Assembly: GCF_020531905.1 (NCBI RefSeq)
Contig: NZ_JAJAWG010000010.1
Coordinates: 1-64,000, forward strand
Reading direction: 5' to 3'
Length of the DNA: 64,000 bases
DNA from: Deefgea salmonis
GTDB lineage: Bacteria; Pseudomonadota; Gammaproteobacteria; Burkholderiales; Chitinibacteraceae
Position 1 is the stretch's first letter, and each line of letters starts with the position of its first letter. Below the pieces are notes generated by a model, which saw only the letters and a list, made by a program, of their open reading frames with translations, was not told the DNA's origin and ran no database searches. Position numbers and translations under genes: made by a program. Below are positions 57,401 through 64,000 of the stretch, piece by piece.

Positions 57401-57532
57401 ACGCTGCATTGGCAAGCGGGCGAACACCGCTACCGCACCGAGCTCGCCGCTGGCCGCGCACTGCTGTGGCTCACCGATCAACACGGCGTCGTCATCGATA
57501 GCCTCTGGCAACACCCGGTAGAAAAATTATGA
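54464..57532 (+). CDS. Large clan-A glycoside hydrolase, family unclear (beta-mannosidase/galactosidase-like)
   Basis: 1022 residues, no signal peptide, so cytoplasmic. I read an N-terminal flavodoxin/GATase-like domain (about 1-240), a beta-sandwich (about 245-330), a (beta/alpha)8 barrel (about 345-720) with acid/base candidate E488 (WDLINEPS) and nucleophile candidate E652 (LIQETG), a GATase-like domain (about 750-870) as in GH42-like enzymes, and a C-terminal beta domain. The catalytic pair is that of retaining clan GH-A enzymes. I cannot name its family with confidence. The partner genes (GH125, AGE, PfkB) point to mannose-containing glycans, hence perhaps a beta-mannosidase. It overlaps GH125 by 4 bases (ATGA). 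Confidence 0.8.
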   Translation: MAMLAFYDVDFPFWGVRPSHMPQQAVMHCADTLSDALNRATMPAVFVHLHGRYFPAAAWPALLDFLHRGGNMLTLGQAVFSQPVGANGQHQPQAALFRQLDIHEIQNVDAAHSSHLAAGANFPWLSEHLEELDLNLSASTDSLVLMPTKTKDQPLDSGSAGPMDARIYPLLMALDAQQQHIASPIVLIERLRGAMAGSRQVFANITPDEQFWQQGGMALLEQLATHAAYGVTECWLKPDFACYEPGEHATLTLQAEALGQAQGQNWTATITTRYRDAVIDHKALQLNTHHAGLQSLRFTLPHAIAAGLYTLQVELRSEQGDVIDLQQGFWGRDAELLARGTRMRAGRDYFIRDGKTTPIVGMTYMAGDVHRKFLHLPNVALWQQEMGTLASMGVNYLRTGIWSAWRQLMFVDGHANEALLRAIDAFILTAASHDLECCFTFFAFTPEAWEGRNPYLDPRSRSAQKRFIRSIVSRHTDTKRVHWDLINEPSLFDPQRIFVGPRSLGDALETRAFIQHLQAINPDLGHWQRAWDLSPAQLADWSAVRPPQPEDIGFNTTEIAVKQHGIWLDYALFTQAVHREWAADLAASIKALIPDVMVCVGQDEALGQQRPSPFFFADAVDYTSVHSWWLNDALGWDSLFSKTPNTPNLIQETGIMHVARANGRSRRTEAELMQLLERKYAYAYSYGNAGAVQWIWNCNYHMDNINESHIGACRADGSQKPEAAITAAFGQFIKNTGVWLENRQLANIAVVYPFSNDYSNRRTTLAATQAMVRNLAFEFGANLRAVGEHDLSSLFAAPPQLLLLPCPQNMDATCWQQIEQLLAEHPITVLLTGPATLDRYFNPCQRAPFHHANIRNLSREETLHIADATYRASYIGEASAQLDTGCDAAGLAEQIEHFSLGQGQVIWCPLPLELNANSGTLSALYQYAMNAAGIQAAWHWIEAETGKQIAPAPAGIFLQQQPFAAHTLWIAVNESSRARTLHWQAGEHRYRTELAAGRALLWLTDQHGVVIDSLWQHPVEKL

Positions 57533-58929
57533 ACTTACCCGCCAAGCAGTTAATTCAGACCCATCCGGCCGCGACGCGGCCAAGCGTGCGGCGTTTTTCA
57601 TCCCCCGCCGTCGAGGCCAAAATTGCCACGATCAGCGCGCAAATCAGCGATCTGCAATTGCGCGAGCTATTTATCAATTGCTATCCCAACACGCTCGATA
57701 CCACGGTATTTCACCAAGAAAATCAGGGCGGTACGCCCGATACTTTTGTCATTACCGGCGATATTCATGCGCTGTGGCTGCGCGATAGTTGCGCGCAAGT
57801 TTGGCCGTATTTGCCGCTCGCGCAGCAAGACCCTGCCTTAGCACGGATGATTGCCGGCCTCATTCGCCGACACACGCAATGCATTTTGCTCGACCCTTAC
57901 GCCAACGCGTTTAACGATGGCCCAGGGGACGGAACACAACACCGCGAATGGCAAAACGATCACACCACGATGCGCGCCGAAATCCATGAAAGAAAATGGG
58001 AGCTCGATTCGCTGTGCTACGCCATCCGCCTCGCGCATGGTTATTGGCAAACGACGCAAGACGCCAGCGTTTTTGACGCTGATTGGCTGGCGGCAATGCA
58101 ATTAACCGTCGCAACGATGAAAGAGCAGCAGCGCAAAACCGATGCTGGCCCTTATCGCTTTACCCGCCAAACGCATTGGCAATCGGACACTTTGCCGTGT
58201 AATGGCATGGGCAATCCACTCAAGCCGGTTGGGCTAATTGCGTCGATGTTTCGGCCATCGGACGACGCGTGTATTTTGCCGTTTTTGGTGCCCAGTAATC
58301 ATTTTGCCGTCGTTAGCCTGCGCCAGTTAGCCAGCTTGCTGGACATACATTATCCACAAGTGAGTTTGGCAAAAACGTGTCGTCAGCTGGCCGATGAAGT
58401 AGAAGCTGCGCTGCTGGCCTACGCCCGCGTGCAGCATCCCAAACACGGCACGATTTGGGCGTATGAGGTCGATGGTTTTGGCAATGCCATCATGATGGAT
58501 GACGCCAATGTACCCAGCCTATTATCCCTACCGTATCTGGGCGCATGCCGCGCCGATGATCCGCTGTACCGCAATACCCGTCGTTTTATATTGTCCGACG
58601 ACAACCCTTGGTATTTCACCAGCAGCGATGGAAAACTCAGTGGCGTTGGCAGTCCACATACGCTGGCGCCGCGAATTTGGCCAATGAGCCTGATTATGCG
58701 GGCACTCACCAGCGACGATGCCGATGAAATTGCGCGCTGCCTGACGATGCTTAAACACAGCGATGGCGGCTGCGCGCTGATGCACGAATCATTTTTCCCC
58801 GATGATCCCAGCGACTTCACGCGCAGCTGGTTTGCTTGGGCCAATACGCTGTTTGGCGAGCTAATCTTGCGCGTGGCGAAAGACTTCCCAGCATTACTTC
58901 AATCGAGTACCGCAGGTGAAGCAGCATGA
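57529..58929 (+). CDS. GH125 exo-alpha-1,6-mannosidase
   Basis: 466-residue inverting alpha-mannosidase of family GH125 (former DUF1237), with the hallmark TGDIHALWLRDSCAQVWPYL, HERKWELDSLCYA, SDD (D245/D246) and MHESFFPDDPSDFTRSWF; the candidate catalytic acid and base are an Asp in RPSDD and E420. No signal peptide, so it acts in the cytoplasm on imported oligosaccharides. It overlaps both neighbours by 4 bases. Confidence 0.93.
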   Translation: MNLPAKQLIQTHPAATRPSVRRFSSPAVEAKIATISAQISDLQLRELFINCYPNTLDTTVFHQENQGGTPDTFVITGDIHALWLRDSCAQVWPYLPLAQQDPALARMIAGLIRRHTQCILLDPYANAFNDGPGDGTQHREWQNDHTTMRAEIHERKWELDSLCYAIRLAHGYWQTTQDASVFDADWLAAMQLTVATMKEQQRKTDAGPYRFTRQTHWQSDTLPCNGMGNPLKPVGLIASMFRPSDDACILPFLVPSNHFAVVSLRQLASLLDIHYPQVSLAKTCRQLADEVEAALLAYARVQHPKHGTIWAYEVDGFGNAIMMDDANVPSLLSLPYLGACRADDPLYRNTRRFILSDDNPWYFTSSDGKLSGVGSPHTLAPRIWPMSLIMRALTSDDADEIARCLTMLKHSDGGCALMHESFFPDDPSDFTRSWFAWANTLFGELILRVAKDFPALLQSSTAGEAA

Positions 58930-59915
58930 GCATTAGCCTCAGAAAACTCGCCCAAGCCGCAGGCGTATCGGTTGGCACCGCATCGCGGGCGCTCAAACAC
59001 CAAGCGGGTGTTTCCGAGCAACAGCGGCAACATGTGCAACAGCTAGCAATCGAGCTGGGCTACGATATTTCGCGCTTGCAGCGGCAACCAATTGGCCGCA
59101 TTTTGTTTTTACTGCACGCACAGCACACCACGGCCAGCGCTAGCCCGTTTTATGCCGAGGTCGAGCGTGGTGCGCGCCTTGCGTGCTTAGATAAGGGTAT
59201 TGAGCTGCAGCCCTTTAGTATCAATACCAACAGCTCAATACGTCGACAATTACTCCAGCAAGAAGCCGATGCAATTGTCTGCGTTGGTTTTATCGAACCC
59301 GAAATTCTGGCCGTGGTGCAAGCGCTAGGCAAACCCACCACCTTAATCGACGCTTGTGCCCCGCAATTGGCCAGCGTGAACCCCGACAACCAAGCGGGAA
59401 CGCGTTTAATGACCGAGCAATTCATTGCGCAAGGTCGGCAACGGATTGCTTTTTTATCTGGCTCGCTAGCGCATCATTCAATCCGTCTGCGTGAGCGCGG
59501 CTACCGCCAAGCGCTATTTAACGCTGGCCGCCTTGCCGATCCGGCCTTAGAAGCACTGATTGCGCCGGGCCTCGATTTAGCCAGCGGTACGCGTTTAGCG
59601 CTCAATGAACTGCTCAATTTACCGCAGCCACCCGACGCAATTATTGCGTTTAACGACGCCTGCGCGCTGATCGTACAAGCCGCCTGCCTTGAGCGCGGCA
59701 TGACACTGCCGGACGATCTGTGGATTGGCGGCTTTGACGATATTGCCGCCGCACACGCCGCGCAACTCAGTACCGTCGCCGTCGATAAAGCTGCGCTCGG
59801 CGCGGCCGGCATCGCACAACTCTTAGCGCTGGCCGGGCATCAAGACATTGCCGATACCTTGCAACCCGTGCGGCTGATTTTGCGCGCCAGCACTGGCGCA
59901 ATCAGTACCCAATGA
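58926..59915 (+). CDS. LacI-family regulator of the glycan locus
   Basis: 329-residue repressor with N-terminal helix-turn-helix and hinge (ISLRKLAQAAGVSVGTASRALKH) and a periplasmic-binding-like sugar domain. Embedded in the operon it probably controls, overlapping GH125 by 4 bases. Effector unknown, possibly mannose or a mannobiose-like sugar. Confidence 0.92.
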   Translation: MSISLRKLAQAAGVSVGTASRALKHQAGVSEQQRQHVQQLAIELGYDISRLQRQPIGRILFLLHAQHTTASASPFYAEVERGARLACLDKGIELQPFSINTNSSIRRQLLQQEADAIVCVGFIEPEILAVVQALGKPTTLIDACAPQLASVNPDNQAGTRLMTEQFIAQGRQRIAFLSGSLAHHSIRLRERGYRQALFNAGRLADPALEALIAPGLDLASGTRLALNELLNLPQPPDAIIAFNDACALIVQAACLERGMTLPDDLWIGGFDDIAAAHAAQLSTVAVDKAALGAAGIAQLLALAGHQDIADTLQPVRLILRASTGAISTQ

Positions 59916-59997
59916 ACACCGTAGCCGTCATAAAACGCGACACAGCAACCACAATGCCGAAGCACTTGGGCCTTGTTACTTCAACAGGAGTCAGCCA

Positions 59998-61191
59998 ATG
60001 AAATTGCCGAACTTTCAACACCGCGACACTTTACTGGCGCATATTGCCCAAACGATGGGTTTTTATCACCCACGCGCCATCGATGCCAGCGGTGGTTTTT
60101 ATCATTTTTTCCTCGATGACGGCACGATTTACGACGCGCAGACGCGGCATTTGGTCAGCAGCACGCGCATGGTTTTCAACTATGCCATGGCCTATCGGCA
60201 ATTTGGCAACGCCGAATACCTCAGCGCCGCGCGGCATGGCTTAGCCTTTTTGCGCGACGTGCATCGCGACCCCATCAGCGGCGGCTATGCCTGGCAATTG
60301 CAATGGCAACATGGCCAAAAAACGCTGGACGACGACAGCAACCATTGCTACGGCTTGGCTTTTGTTCTGCTCGCTTACGCGCACGGTGTCATGGCGGGGA
60401 TTGAAGAAGCACGCGACTGGCTAGAAGAAACGTGGCAACTGATGGAACTGCGTTTCTGGGATAGCGAATATGGCCTGTATGCTGACGAAGCCAGCGCGGA
60501 TTGGGAGCTAAAACCATACCGCGGCCAAAACGCCAATATGCACGCTTGCGAAGCGCTGCTGGCGGCGTTTGAAGCCACGGAGGACAGCAAATATCTGGAT
60601 CGCGCCGAACTGCTGGCCCGCCAGATCACGCAAAGACAAGCGGCGCTGGCCGATGGCCTGATCTGGGAGCATTACCACGCGGATTGGACTATTGATTGGG
60701 ATTACAACCGCGATGACAAAAGTAATATTTTCCGCCCATGGGGCTTTCAACCCGGTCATCTCACCGAATGGGCCAAATTGCTGCTGATTTTGGAACGCCA
60801 CCGCCCTGCCCCGTGGCTCAAACCGCGCGCCGAGCAGCTATTTAATACCGCGATGGAACGCGCTTGGGATCAAGAATATGGCGGCCTTTATTATGGCTTT
60901 GGGCCAGAAAACGAAATTTGCGATAGCGATAAATATTTTTGGGTACAAGCCGAAAGCATCGCCACCGCCGCACTCTTGGCGACGCGCACTGGCAATCCTC
61001 GTTATTGGGATGACTACCAACGCTTATGGGCTTATGCATGGCAGTATTTTGTCGATCATCAATACGGCGGCTGGTGGCGAATTTTGCGGGCGGATAATCA
61101 AAAATACAGCAATGAAAAAAGCCCCGCCGGCAAAGTCGACTACCACACCATGGGTGCGTGTTATGAAGTGCTCAATGTATTAGCGCCATAG
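59998..61191 (+). CDS. AGE-family sugar epimerase/isomerase (mannose isomerase-like)
   Basis: 397-residue (alpha/alpha)6-barrel protein of the N-acylglucosamine 2-epimerase superfamily. Candidate catalytic residues lie in SSTRMVFNYAMAY (Arg), NANMHACEALLAA (His), GFQPGHLTEWAKLL (His) and VDYHTMGACYEVL (His). YihS-type members convert mannose to fructose; cellobiose/mannobiose 2-epimerases are alternatives. CAGGAG precedes ATG 59998. Supplies the PfkB kinase that follows. Confidence 0.9.
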   Translation: MKLPNFQHRDTLLAHIAQTMGFYHPRAIDASGGFYHFFLDDGTIYDAQTRHLVSSTRMVFNYAMAYRQFGNAEYLSAARHGLAFLRDVHRDPISGGYAWQLQWQHGQKTLDDDSNHCYGLAFVLLAYAHGVMAGIEEARDWLEETWQLMELRFWDSEYGLYADEASADWELKPYRGQNANMHACEALLAAFEATEDSKYLDRAELLARQITQRQAALADGLIWEHYHADWTIDWDYNRDDKSNIFRPWGFQPGHLTEWAKLLLILERHRPAPWLKPRAEQLFNTAMERAWDQEYGGLYYGFGPENEICDSDKYFWVQAESIATAALLATRTGNPRYWDDYQRLWAYAWQYFVDHQYGGWWRILRADNQKYSNEKSPAGKVDYHTMGACYEVLNVLAP

Positions 61192-61192
61192 T

Positions 61193-61267
61193 GGGGCTCG
61201 CAACGCGCATTGCTTCGCCGCGAAAAGCGTTCCAGCGCGGCGGAAAACCAAACGTCACCAGACCCTA
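61193..61267. repeat. Right-end fragment of the TAGGGTCTG element
   Basis: TTCGCCGCGAAAAGCGTTCC and AACCAAACGTCACCAGACCC match the right end of the 10963-11232 element. It occupies the whole gap between the AGE and PfkB genes, and its terminal TA is part of the AGGGG that serves as the kinase's ribosome-binding site. Confidence 0.75.
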
Positions 61268-61278
61268 GGGGTAACAGC

Positions 61279-62184
61279 ATGACTTTTCCGCAATTTATTT
61301 CCGCCGGTGAAGCACTCACCGACATGATTCGCAGCAGTGATGGACTCTGGCAAGAAAAGGTCGGCGGCGCAACGTGGAATGTCGCGCGCGTGATGAGCAA
61401 GCTTGGCATCCGTAGCGCCTTTGCGGGTGCGGTCAGTCAAGATTGCTTTGGCGACGCTTTAATTGCCGCCAGTCGAAGTGCCGATTTAGATCTGCGCTTT
61501 ATGCAGCAACTGCCGTTTTCGCCACTCTTGGCCATCGTGCATCAAACCACGCCACCGGCGTATTTTTTTGTTGGCGACAATAGCGCCGATCTGCATTTTG
61601 ACCCAGCACGCTTACCCGACGGTTGGCTGAGCGATACAGTGTGGCTGCATTTTGGCGGCATTAGTCTGGCTCGCCCGCAGCTAGCCAAAAAGCTATTAGA
61701 AATCGCGCGGGCGGCCAAGCAAGCGGGCGCCAAAATCAGCTTTGATCCCAACTTTAGAGTGCTAATGGATGCGGCGTATGACCCCACTTTGCGAACCATG
61801 GCACAATTGGCCGACGTAATTAAAGTCTCTGACGAAGATTTACGCGGCCTGTTTCGTACCGATGACGAGGCCAGTGCGCTGGCCACTTTGCGCCGCTGGC
61901 AGCCCGAAGCAATGGTGCTCTACACCCGAGGCGCAGCAGGCGCTAGCCTGTATCACCAAGACGCCCATTGGCAACAAACCCCACCGCAACTGCAAATCGT
62001 CGATACCGTCGGCGCGGGCGACGCCAGTATGGGTGGATTAATTTGGAGCTTATTGCAATATCCCACAGCCAGTGGCAACACGCATTTGCGCCACGCCGTC
62101 GCCGCAGGCAGTTTGGCATGCACCCAAGCCGGGGCCAATCCACCCGAGGCCAGCGCTTTAATGCAATTAGCGCAACAGATTTAA
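61279..62184 (+). CDS. PfkB-family sugar kinase (probable fructokinase)
   Basis: 301-residue ribokinase-fold kinase with GEALTDMI near the N-terminus, GGATWNVARVMSKLG and the C-terminal catalytic DTVGAGDASMGG motif. Phosphorylates a ketose, most likely fructose made by the AGE enzyme. ATG 61279 is preceded at 8 bases by AGGGG; the longer frame from 61210 runs through the repeat element. Confidence 0.9.
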   Translation: MTFPQFISAGEALTDMIRSSDGLWQEKVGGATWNVARVMSKLGIRSAFAGAVSQDCFGDALIAASRSADLDLRFMQQLPFSPLLAIVHQTTPPAYFFVGDNSADLHFDPARLPDGWLSDTVWLHFGGISLARPQLAKKLLEIARAAKQAGAKISFDPNFRVLMDAAYDPTLRTMAQLADVIKVSDEDLRGLFRTDDEASALATLRRWQPEAMVLYTRGAAGASLYHQDAHWQQTPPQLQIVDTVGAGDASMGGLIWSLLQYPTASGNTHLRHAVAAGSLACTQAGANPPEASALMQLAQQI

Positions 62185-62482
62185 AAAACAACGCCGTGGG
62201 CAAAGTCTGATCGTGCACGATATTATAAATATCAATTAATTAAATTATTATGCCGTATTGTTTTTTTAAATAAAAACAATACTAAAAAGTCAACACAAAT
62301 CAAGCAAACCAACAATAAATGCGAATTTTTAAATTAATCGCAACGGTATTCGCTGCGCCAAAAATAGCAAAACCAAAGTGTGAAAATTACACAGCAATTC
62401 AACTTAACAAATAAAAATAATTAGCGCATTATTTTACAACAATAAAAATATCATTTATTAATTTATTCAGGATGTCGATATC
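62185..62482 (+). promoter_or_regulatory. AT-rich leader region of the sugar-binding protein gene
   Basis: 298 non-coding bases, very AT-rich. GTATTGTTTTT (62255-62265) and its exact complement (62272-62282) enclose TTAAAT; this can be a terminator for the kinase transcript or an operator. A shorter inverted repeat GTGTG-N7-CACAG lies about 62377-62393. No other gene seen. Confidence 0.5.
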
Positions 62483-63727
62483 ATGAAAATAAAAACCAGT
62501 ACCCTATTATGCGCCAGTGTATTTCTATCTACCGCATTGAGCGCCAATGCCAGCGTTACCGTTGAATTTTGGTCACATGCATTAGGCGGAACGTATGATG
62601 CGTATCATAAACAAATTGTTGATCAATTTAATCAATCACAAAAAGAAATTATCTTGGTTCATAAAGATATGAACTGGGGCGGCATGAAACCCGCAATTGT
62701 CGCTTCAGTCGCCGAAGGCAAAGTCCCTGGTCTAGCGATGGTGCCAACCGAATGGATGAATGAAATGTCATCTAAATTATTAATGCCGGTAACGAAAGAA
62801 ATTGCGCCATTTAAATCGCAATACACCGATGCCGCATTACAAAATGCCACCGCCCATGGTCAGATTTATGGATTCCCATCGTATCAAGTGACTGCGGTTA
62901 TGGTTTACAACAAAGATATGTTGGCCAAATCCGGCGTAAACCCGGTATTTAATACCATGGATGATGTATTTGCTGCCGCCAAAAAAATTAAAGACCACAC
63001 CGGCAAACCCGGTTGGGCTCCTAAATTACAAGATGGTTTTCAAACTTGGTTTTTATTTCAAGGGCTGCCTTTAGTTAAAGACAATAAAGCCGTATTTAAT
63101 AGCCCAGCACACGCCGCATTAGTACAAAAATTTGCCGATGCGTATAAAGCCGGCATTATCGTCAAAGACGTTGATCTCACTTTTGATAAACAAATCGCCG
63201 CATTTGCCAACAATAGCATTGGCATGTTTGCCGAAGGTGGTCATGCCGTTAAAAAAATTAACGAAGCCAATCCACGCGCTTACGCCGCTGCGGGCGTGAC
63301 TAGCTTTCCATTAAACGACGCAAAAACCGCTGCGTTTGGCGGCTGGAGCACGATGTATGTGGTTCCCAAAGGGCAAAAAAATATGGCTGCCGTCGCCAAA
63401 GCGGCGCAATACCTGACGAGCGATGCCGTGCAAATGGCGTTTGCAAAATCATCCAACACCTTTGCCTCAACCAAAAAAGCCAATGCCCAACTCGCCAACG
63501 ACCCATCGATGAATGATCCAAAAGACCTCGGTAAAGTGGCATTTAAAATGGGAACGCAAGTGATCGATAAGTCACGGCATTTTATGCTTCGTGATGTGCC
63601 CGATGAAGCCATTATGCATAAATTGATGAACGATAAAATCGACGCCGCGATTCAAGGCCGAATTCCAGTGCAAAAAGCCCTCGATGAAGCCGTCGCCGAT
63701 TGGAATAAACGTTTAGCCAAAAAATAA
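62483..63727 (+). CDS. Solitary ABC sugar-binding protein (family 1, UgpB/MalE-like)
   Basis: 414-residue periplasmic protein with signal peptide (1-23, ending NAS/A) and typical family 1 binding-protein patterns (VEFWSHALGG, MVPTEWMNEM, GFPSYQVTAVMVYNKDML, FAEGGHAV). It probably captures the glycan-derived sugar for import. No permease or ATPase follows before the tRNA. A weak inverted repeat, GCGAGCTT with AAGCTCGC, lies in about 63747-63780. Confidence 0.9.
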   Translation: MKIKTSTLLCASVFLSTALSANASVTVEFWSHALGGTYDAYHKQIVDQFNQSQKEIILVHKDMNWGGMKPAIVASVAEGKVPGLAMVPTEWMNEMSSKLLMPVTKEIAPFKSQYTDAALQNATAHGQIYGFPSYQVTAVMVYNKDMLAKSGVNPVFNTMDDVFAAAKKIKDHTGKPGWAPKLQDGFQTWFLFQGLPLVKDNKAVFNSPAHAALVQKFADAYKAGIIVKDVDLTFDKQIAAFANNSIGMFAEGGHAVKKINEANPRAYAAAGVTSFPLNDAKTAAFGGWSTMYVVPKGQKNMAAVAKAAQYLTSDAVQMAFAKSSNTFASTKKANAQLANDPSMNDPKDLGKVAFKMGTQVIDKSRHFMLRDVPDEAIMHKLMNDKIDAAIQGRIPVQKALDEAVADWNKRLAKK

Positions 63728-63875
63728 ATATCACGCCAATAGCTGCGAGCTTGCGCTGCAAAATGGGCCTAAGCTCGCGAAGCGACTTTTGTTCATCGCA
63801 CCGCCAGCTCGCGTCTAAGTCATTGTGATTTAATCTATTTTTCTAACGTTAATCGCCCTGCTCGATAAAAAAGCA

Positions 63876-63904
63876 TTGACGCAACGATATATCCAATATA
63901 TAGT
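63876..63904 (+). promoter_or_regulatory. Sigma-70 promoter of the initiator tRNA gene
   Basis: TTGACG (63876-63881) and TATAGT (63899-63904) are separated by exactly 17 bases, 11 bases ahead of the tRNA, a near-consensus strong promoter. Confidence 0.88.
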
Positions 63905-63915
63905 TCGGCCTCTGT

Positions 63916-63991
<76 letters not shown>

Positions 63992-64000
63992 GACGAACTT

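Overview
The window reads as a chromosomal segment of a chitin-associated betaproteobacterium, most likely order Neisseriales and family Chitinibacteraceae (Chitinibacter/Deefgea-like). This is an inference from moderate GC content, a full System I cytochrome c maturation set, a betaproteobacterial aa3-oxidase gene order (coxB-ctaD-small peptide-cox11-DUF2970-coxC, opposed DUF2909, surf1-ctaA-ctaB), Nap/NarXL and a chitin-binding GH16 enzyme. No phage, integrase, CRISPR array or complete insertion sequence was seen.

Layout. 1-10.9 kb: Lap-type biofilm module, with the 3' part of a giant RTX adhesin (its 5' end lies outside the window), convergent lapD-lapG (degenerate c-di-GMP receptor and periplasmic protease), and a divergent TolC-like exporter with an added C-terminal domain. 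11.3-18 kb: ccmABCDEFGHI. 18.1-20.4 kb: PAP2 phosphatase and EptA lipid A modification pair. 20.9-29.8 kb: narL-narX divergent from napFDAGHBC (periplasmic nitrate reduction; the c-type hemes of NapB and NapC need the ccm products). 29.9-39.6 kb: a mixed region with a DJ-1/PfpI protein, DUF455 ferritin-like protein, a GntR-controlled ABC exporter with a 47-residue membrane peptide, chitin-binding GH16 with a divergent AraC regulator, a DUF21/CBS/CorC membrane protein, an RBBP9-like hydrolase and a YfaZ-like porin. 39.7-47.6 kb: heme A synthesis and cytochrome c oxidase of the caa3 kind (subunit II carries a cytochrome c domain). 47.7-54.2 kb: DUF2189 membrane protein and a dppABCDF peptide transporter. 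54.4-63.7 kb: a compact glycan locus (clan-A glycosidase, GH125 alpha-mannosidase, LacI regulator, AGE-family epimerase/isomerase, PfkB kinase) followed by a solitary sugar-binding protein. 63.9 kb: initiator tRNA.

The most interesting points are the cytoplasmic mannoside-type degradation locus with a 1022-residue glycosidase I cannot place in a family and no permease in view; a MITE-like repeat family with about 26-bp terminal inverted repeats (four sites, one overlapping the adhesin stop codon and one next to a ribosome-binding site); a second family of intergenic hairpins ending in ATACCC, one of which covers the likely napG ribosome-binding site; and a TolC protein fused to an NTF2-like domain. 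All assignments come from reading the sequence and translations; no database search was run.
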